This document shows, piece by piece, positions 61,107 to 64,000 of a DNA stretch of 64,000 bases. A program made the translations under genes and the position numbers. This stretch comes from Parachryseolinea silvisoli (GTDB lineage: Bacteria; Bacteroidota; Bacteroidia; Cytophagales; Cyclobacteriaceae): positions 434,001 through 498,000 of the forward strand of contig NZ_JAIOAO010000005.1 in NCBI RefSeq assembly GCF_021190955.1, read 5' to 3'. A model generated the notes under the pieces. The model saw nothing but the letters and a program-made list of their open reading frames with translations, was not told where the DNA came from and did not search any database. Every line of letters starts with the position of its first letter. The first letter of the stretch is position 1.

Positions 61107-61462
61107 GCAATGGTTCTAAAAGTAGTAAAGCCCTGGCGGGTGGCCGTACGTGTGGATGTTATTTTATTATTACCGCAAAAACTTATCGGTCTTTGCACAA
61201 TCGATCGCGAAGCTTTTACAGATTAGCAATACCGGTTGGTCTTTATTTCGAAAATAACAATACACAATCTGTTTGTTGGTAATTCTGAAAAATGCAGTAG
61301 TGTTGACGTAGTACCGGCGTAGTGTTGTGCAGTCTACTTTTTTCGTTTCGGCCGCAGTAAAAAACATCTTTGACGGGGCAGCCATGCTGTGATGCAATAT
61401 ACCTGACTTATCCGGTATAGCGTGCGGCAAGCTTCCTGAAAAATTCTTAAACAACTACGCGT
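61107..61462. other. Intergenic region before the GH16 gene
   Basis: A 356-bp AT-rich divergent gap. I find no convincing gene. The nearest promoter match for the GH16 gene is CATCTTTG near 61367 (one mismatch to TAnnTTTG). A GTAGTGTTG motif recurs as AGTAGTGTTGACGTAGTAC and CGTAGTGTTGTGC (61292-61332), possibly a tandem regulatory site. Confidence 0.35.
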
Positions 61463-64000
61463 ATGAGACACTTTTATCGGATTCTATTTTTACTGCTGGC
61501 CGCCGGTGGGTCGCCAGCCTTTGCGCAGACCCTGGTGTGGTCGGACGAATTTTCGCAGCCGCGGCTTGACGCCGAAAAATGGACCTACGAAGTAGGTGGC
61601 AGTGGCTTTGGCAACGGCGAGTTGCAGTACTACACTTCGGGCGAATCGAACGTCTTTGTCGGTTCCAAAACCAATGCCGCCGACACCGGCTACCTGGTGA
61701 TCGAAGCCCGCCGCGAGAACTACGGCGTGCCCCCGGAAAATCGCCAGTTTACTTCCGGCCGTATTGTCACCTCCGGAAAATTCAACGTCAAGTACGGCAC
61801 CATCCAGGCACGCATCAAACTGCCCAACTTGCAGAACGGCCTGTGGCCTGCCTTCTGGATGCTGGGCGCCAACTATCCGACCGATGGCTGGCCACGCTCC
61901 GGTGAGATCGACATTCTCGAAGCCGGTTTTCAAACCGACTGGCAGACCAACGTCGCCAATCACAAGAGCCACTCGACGGTACACTGGTTCCAGGACAACT
62001 TCCAGGTAATAGACCCCAATGCACCGGGCAACGGCTGGTGGGGCAATGCATCCGCCACCGGCAGCAATACCATTGCGGGTAACTTCTACGACGATTTCCA
62101 CATCTTCAAAATAACGTGGACACCGACACAAATTCTCGGCTACGTCGACAACGTACAGTTTTATACCTTCAACATTCCTGTCGGCGATCCGAACTTCACC
62201 GAGTTCACCACGAATCCCTATTACGTCATCATGAACCTCGCGGTCGGCGGCAGTAACTTTGTAGGCATCACCGACCCTGCACAAATCACCGCGCCGATGC
62301 CGGCGCAAATGATCGTCGACTATGTGCGTGTATATGCAAACGCCAACACCCAAACATTCCAGGCCAAGAACCTGCCACGGCAGACCGGCACGTTTGGTGT
62401 CTTTACCGAAACGACACCGGTAACAGCCTCCCTCGGCGCCAGCCCGACGATCGATGTATGGAGCAACCTGACAGCTGCACCTACAACACCACAGGAAGGA
62501 TCGGCAGTGCTATCATTCACCGCCAACCCGGGTAACTGGTTTGGTCTGGGCATCCCTACAGGCGCGACAAACGTCAAGAACATGCAGAACTTCATTGACG
62601 GTACTATGCGCTTCCGGATGAAGACCACATCGTCGTGGCCCCTCTCGATCGGCGTGATCAGCACGGCCAACGGCAACGCCCAGGCGAGCACACAAAGTAA
62701 AACCGTACGCCTCGACCCGGCCGGCGCCAATCAGTATGGCCTGGTACGCGACGGACAGTGGCATGAAGTGGTGATCCCGATCAGCGCCTTTGGCAACGTC
62801 GAGTTCCGTTCCATCAACACCATGTTTTACCTCGTGGGTGATGCTCCTTCGTCTGCCGTCACGTTTGCCGTCGACAACATCTATTGGCAGGACGGCACCA
62901 AGGTCACCCCGCAAAACGGCAACTATATACTGTACAGCGACACGCAAACCGGTGTAGACCGTTTTGACCTCGGCACCGACGGCAACTTCTTTGTATGGGA
63001 AAATACATTGACCCCGCTGGCCACGACACCTTCGGAAGGCAGCAGTGTATTGTCGTTCACCCACAACAACAAAGGCTGGTTTGGCGCGGCCTTTACGCCG
63101 AACAACGTACACAACCTCACGGCGTACAAAAATACGTCGGCCCGGCTGGTGCTGTCATTAAAGACGTCGGATACCACCACGCCTTTTTACCTGGGCATGA
63201 AGAGTGGTACCCGCGACGGCGAAGGCCAGAAGTGGATTGCGTTTGAACCCGGACAAACACCGTATGGATTCGTACGCAACGGCACCTGGCAAACGATCCA
63301 AATTCCGCTGAGCCAATTCTATGAATCGGTCAACCTGATGGAAGTTACGCAGTTGTTGCAAATCCTGGGAACAGGCAACATCGCAAACATCGCGCTGGAC
63401 AACATTTACATCACGGGCGGCGGCACGGCCGAACCCGACAACGGTGGCAGCAACGTAGCCCCTGTCGCAAATGCCGGTGCCGACAAAGCCATTACGCTCC
63501 CCACAAGCAACACAACATTCAACGGTAGCGGTACCGACAGCGATGGTACCATCAGCAGCTATGCCTGGACACGCGTCAGCGGTCCCAACACACCCACCCT
63601 GAGCGGCGCTACGACAGCCACGTTATCGGTGAGTGGTACAATCGCCGGTACCTATGTGTTTCGCCTGACCGTAACCGACAACGGTGGACTAACGGCCAGC
63701 GACGATGTAACGCTTACAGTGAACCCCGCCGCGACCGTCAACCTGGCCTTATTGAAGCCTGTCACCGTTTCGTCTATCGAAGCCGTTGGCACACCCGGCA
63801 GCGCAGCCGTGGATGGCGTGGCGACGAGCCGCTGGAGCAGTGTATTTAGCGACCCGCAGTGGCTGTATGTAGACCTGGGTGCCACATACTCCATCTCACA
63901 AGTGAAGATCACCTGGGAGGCCGCCTATGGCCGCGACTATGTTGTTGAAGTATCGCCGAATGCATCGACCTGGACGCCGCTGCGCACCGTGACAGGCAAC
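61463..64000 (+). CDS. GH16 multidomain glycoside hydrolase (3' end outside window)
   Basis: At least 846 codons from the ATG at 61463, still open at the window edge. Signal peptide about 1-21. GH16 catalytic domain about 24-290 with the active-site motif GEIDILE (nucleophile Glu148, helper Asp150, acid/base Glu153), ending [11 protein letters not shown]. Two homologous beta-sandwich repeats of ~150 residues follow, sharing EGS(A/S)VLSFT, WFG and a terminal DNIY. Then a PKD domain ([16 protein letters not shown] start) and the beginning of an F5/8-type (discoidin, CBM32-like) domain ([12 protein letters not shown]). The layout suggests an extracellular laminarinase or similar beta-glucanase or galactanase; a T9SS tail may lie beyond the edge. 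Confidence 0.9.
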   Translation, partial: MRHFYRILFLLLAAGGSPAFAQTLVWSDEFSQPRLDAEKWTYEVGGSGFGNGELQYYTSGESNVFVGSKTNAADTGYLVIEARRENYGVPPENRQFTSGRIVTSGKFNVKYGTIQARIKLPNLQNGLWPAFWMLGANYPTDGWPRSGEIDILEAGFQTDWQTNVANHKSHSTVHWFQDNFQVIDPNAPGNGWWGNASATGSNTIAGNFYDDFHIFKITWTPTQILGYVDNVQFYTFNIPVGDPNFTEFTTNPYYVIMNLAVGGSNFVGITDPAQITAPMPAQMIVDYVRVYANANTQTFQAKNLPRQTGTFGVFTETTPVTASLGASPTIDVWSNLTAAPTTPQEGSAVLSFTANPGNWFGLGIPTGATNVKNMQNFIDGTMRFRMKTTSSWPLSIGVISTANGNAQASTQSKTVRLDPAGANQYGLVRDGQWHEVVIPISAFGNVEFRSINTMFYLVGDAPSSAVTFAVDNIYWQDGTKVTPQNGNYILYSDTQTGVDRFDLGTDGNFFVWENTLTPLATTPSEGSSVLSFTHNNKGWFGAAFTPNNVHNLTAYKNTSARLVLSLKTSDTTTPFYLGMKSGTRDGEGQKWIAFEPGQTPYGFVRNGTWQTIQIPLSQFYESVNLMEVTQLLQILGTGNIANIALDNIYITGGGTAEPDNGGSNVAPVANAGADKAITLPTSNTTFNGSGTDSDGTISSYAWTRVSGPNTPTLSGATTATLSVSGTIAGTYVFRLTVTDNGGLTASDDVTLTVNPAATVNLALLKPVTVSSIEAVGTPGSAAVDGVATSRWSSVFSDPQWLYVDLGATYSISQVKITWEAAYGRDYVVEVSPNASTWTPLRTVTGN

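Noticed and set aside
61490-62353. 287-codon open frame on the minus strand
   Set aside because: Antisense to the GH16 catalytic domain, whose active-site motif GEIDILE identifies the true frame.
1-64000. CRISPR arrays, tRNA or rRNA genes, insertion sequences, prophage or integron elements
   Set aside because: None seen: no regularly spaced repeats, no transposase or integrase frames, and no cloverleaf-like intergenic sequence that I could recognise.

Overview
The window looks like chromosomal DNA of a free-living, polysaccharide-degrading Bacteroidota, probably a Cytophagales-type organism (inference). Direct support: three SusC/SusD pairs, two ECF sigma/FecR pairs, a glycoside hydrolase with a type IX secretion (T9SS) sorting tail, many lipoproteins, and several intergenic matches to the Bacteroidota -7 promoter element TAnnTTTG. 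I see no rRNA, tRNA, CRISPR array, insertion sequence or prophage. Genes are densely packed on both strands, and most gaps over 100 bp hold hairpins or promoter-like motifs.

Layout. 0-5.6 kb: a rhomboid protease, then a minus-strand cluster (small protein, methyltransferase, AraC regulator, LigB-type dioxygenase) and a lipoprotein with a palindromic upstream site. 5.6-14.9 kb: PUL-like locus 1, with an ECF sigma gene divergent from FecR - SusC(STN) - SusD - clan GH-D glycosidase carrying a T9SS tail. 15-19.2 kb: an ABM-DinB fusion, a DUF4397 lipoprotein, a TPM-domain membrane protein with zinc-ribbon cysteines and a Ser/Gly tail, and a secreted SMI1/KNR4-like protein. 19.6-24.7 kb: a stand-alone SusC (no STN) and SusD pair with no sigma or FecR gene. 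24.9-37.2 kb: an ECF sigma and FecR followed by a six-gene cluster SusC(STN) - SusD - DUF4843 - PKD-like lipoprotein - TlpA-like thioredoxin - alpha/beta hydrolase, with no carbohydrate-active enzyme. 37.3-48.7 kb: an AraC regulator divergent from a small membrane protein, a GH92 alpha-mannosidase, a DUF4965/glutaminase-A-like lipoprotein, an SGNH hydrolase, a small membrane protein coupled to an orphan ABC ATPase, an SDR divergent from an HxlR regulator, and an NHL-repeat lipoprotein. 49-51.8 kb: a MocR/GntR regulator divergent from DoxX and MBL-fold genes, with repeated half-sites between them. 51.9-56.9 kb: a GH127-type beta-L-arabinofuranosidase and a MacB/FtsX-type permease. 57-61.1 kb: an envelope-lipid cassette (ArnC/DPM1-like GT2, ArnT-like GT, PAP2 phosphatase, double LAB_N protein). 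61.5 kb to the end: a large GH16 enzyme with tandem beta-sandwich modules, a PKD domain and a discoidin-type domain, cut by the window edge.

How the genes fit together. Each SusC/SusD pair should form a TonB-dependent outer-membrane importer. The two SusC proteins with an N-terminal STN domain are the two that sit beside FecR/ECF genes, as expected for substrate-induced trans-envelope signalling, and the third lacks both. The secreted glycosidases (clan GH-D, GH92, GH127, GH16) suggest use of plant, fungal or algal glycans. The 57-61 kb cassette is best read as a lipid A glycosylation and dephosphorylation module. No single gene here is clearly unprecedented. The least conventional items are the CAZyme-free SusCD/TlpA cluster, the ABM-DinB fusion, the MocR half-site array, the lipid cassette and several structured mRNA leaders.
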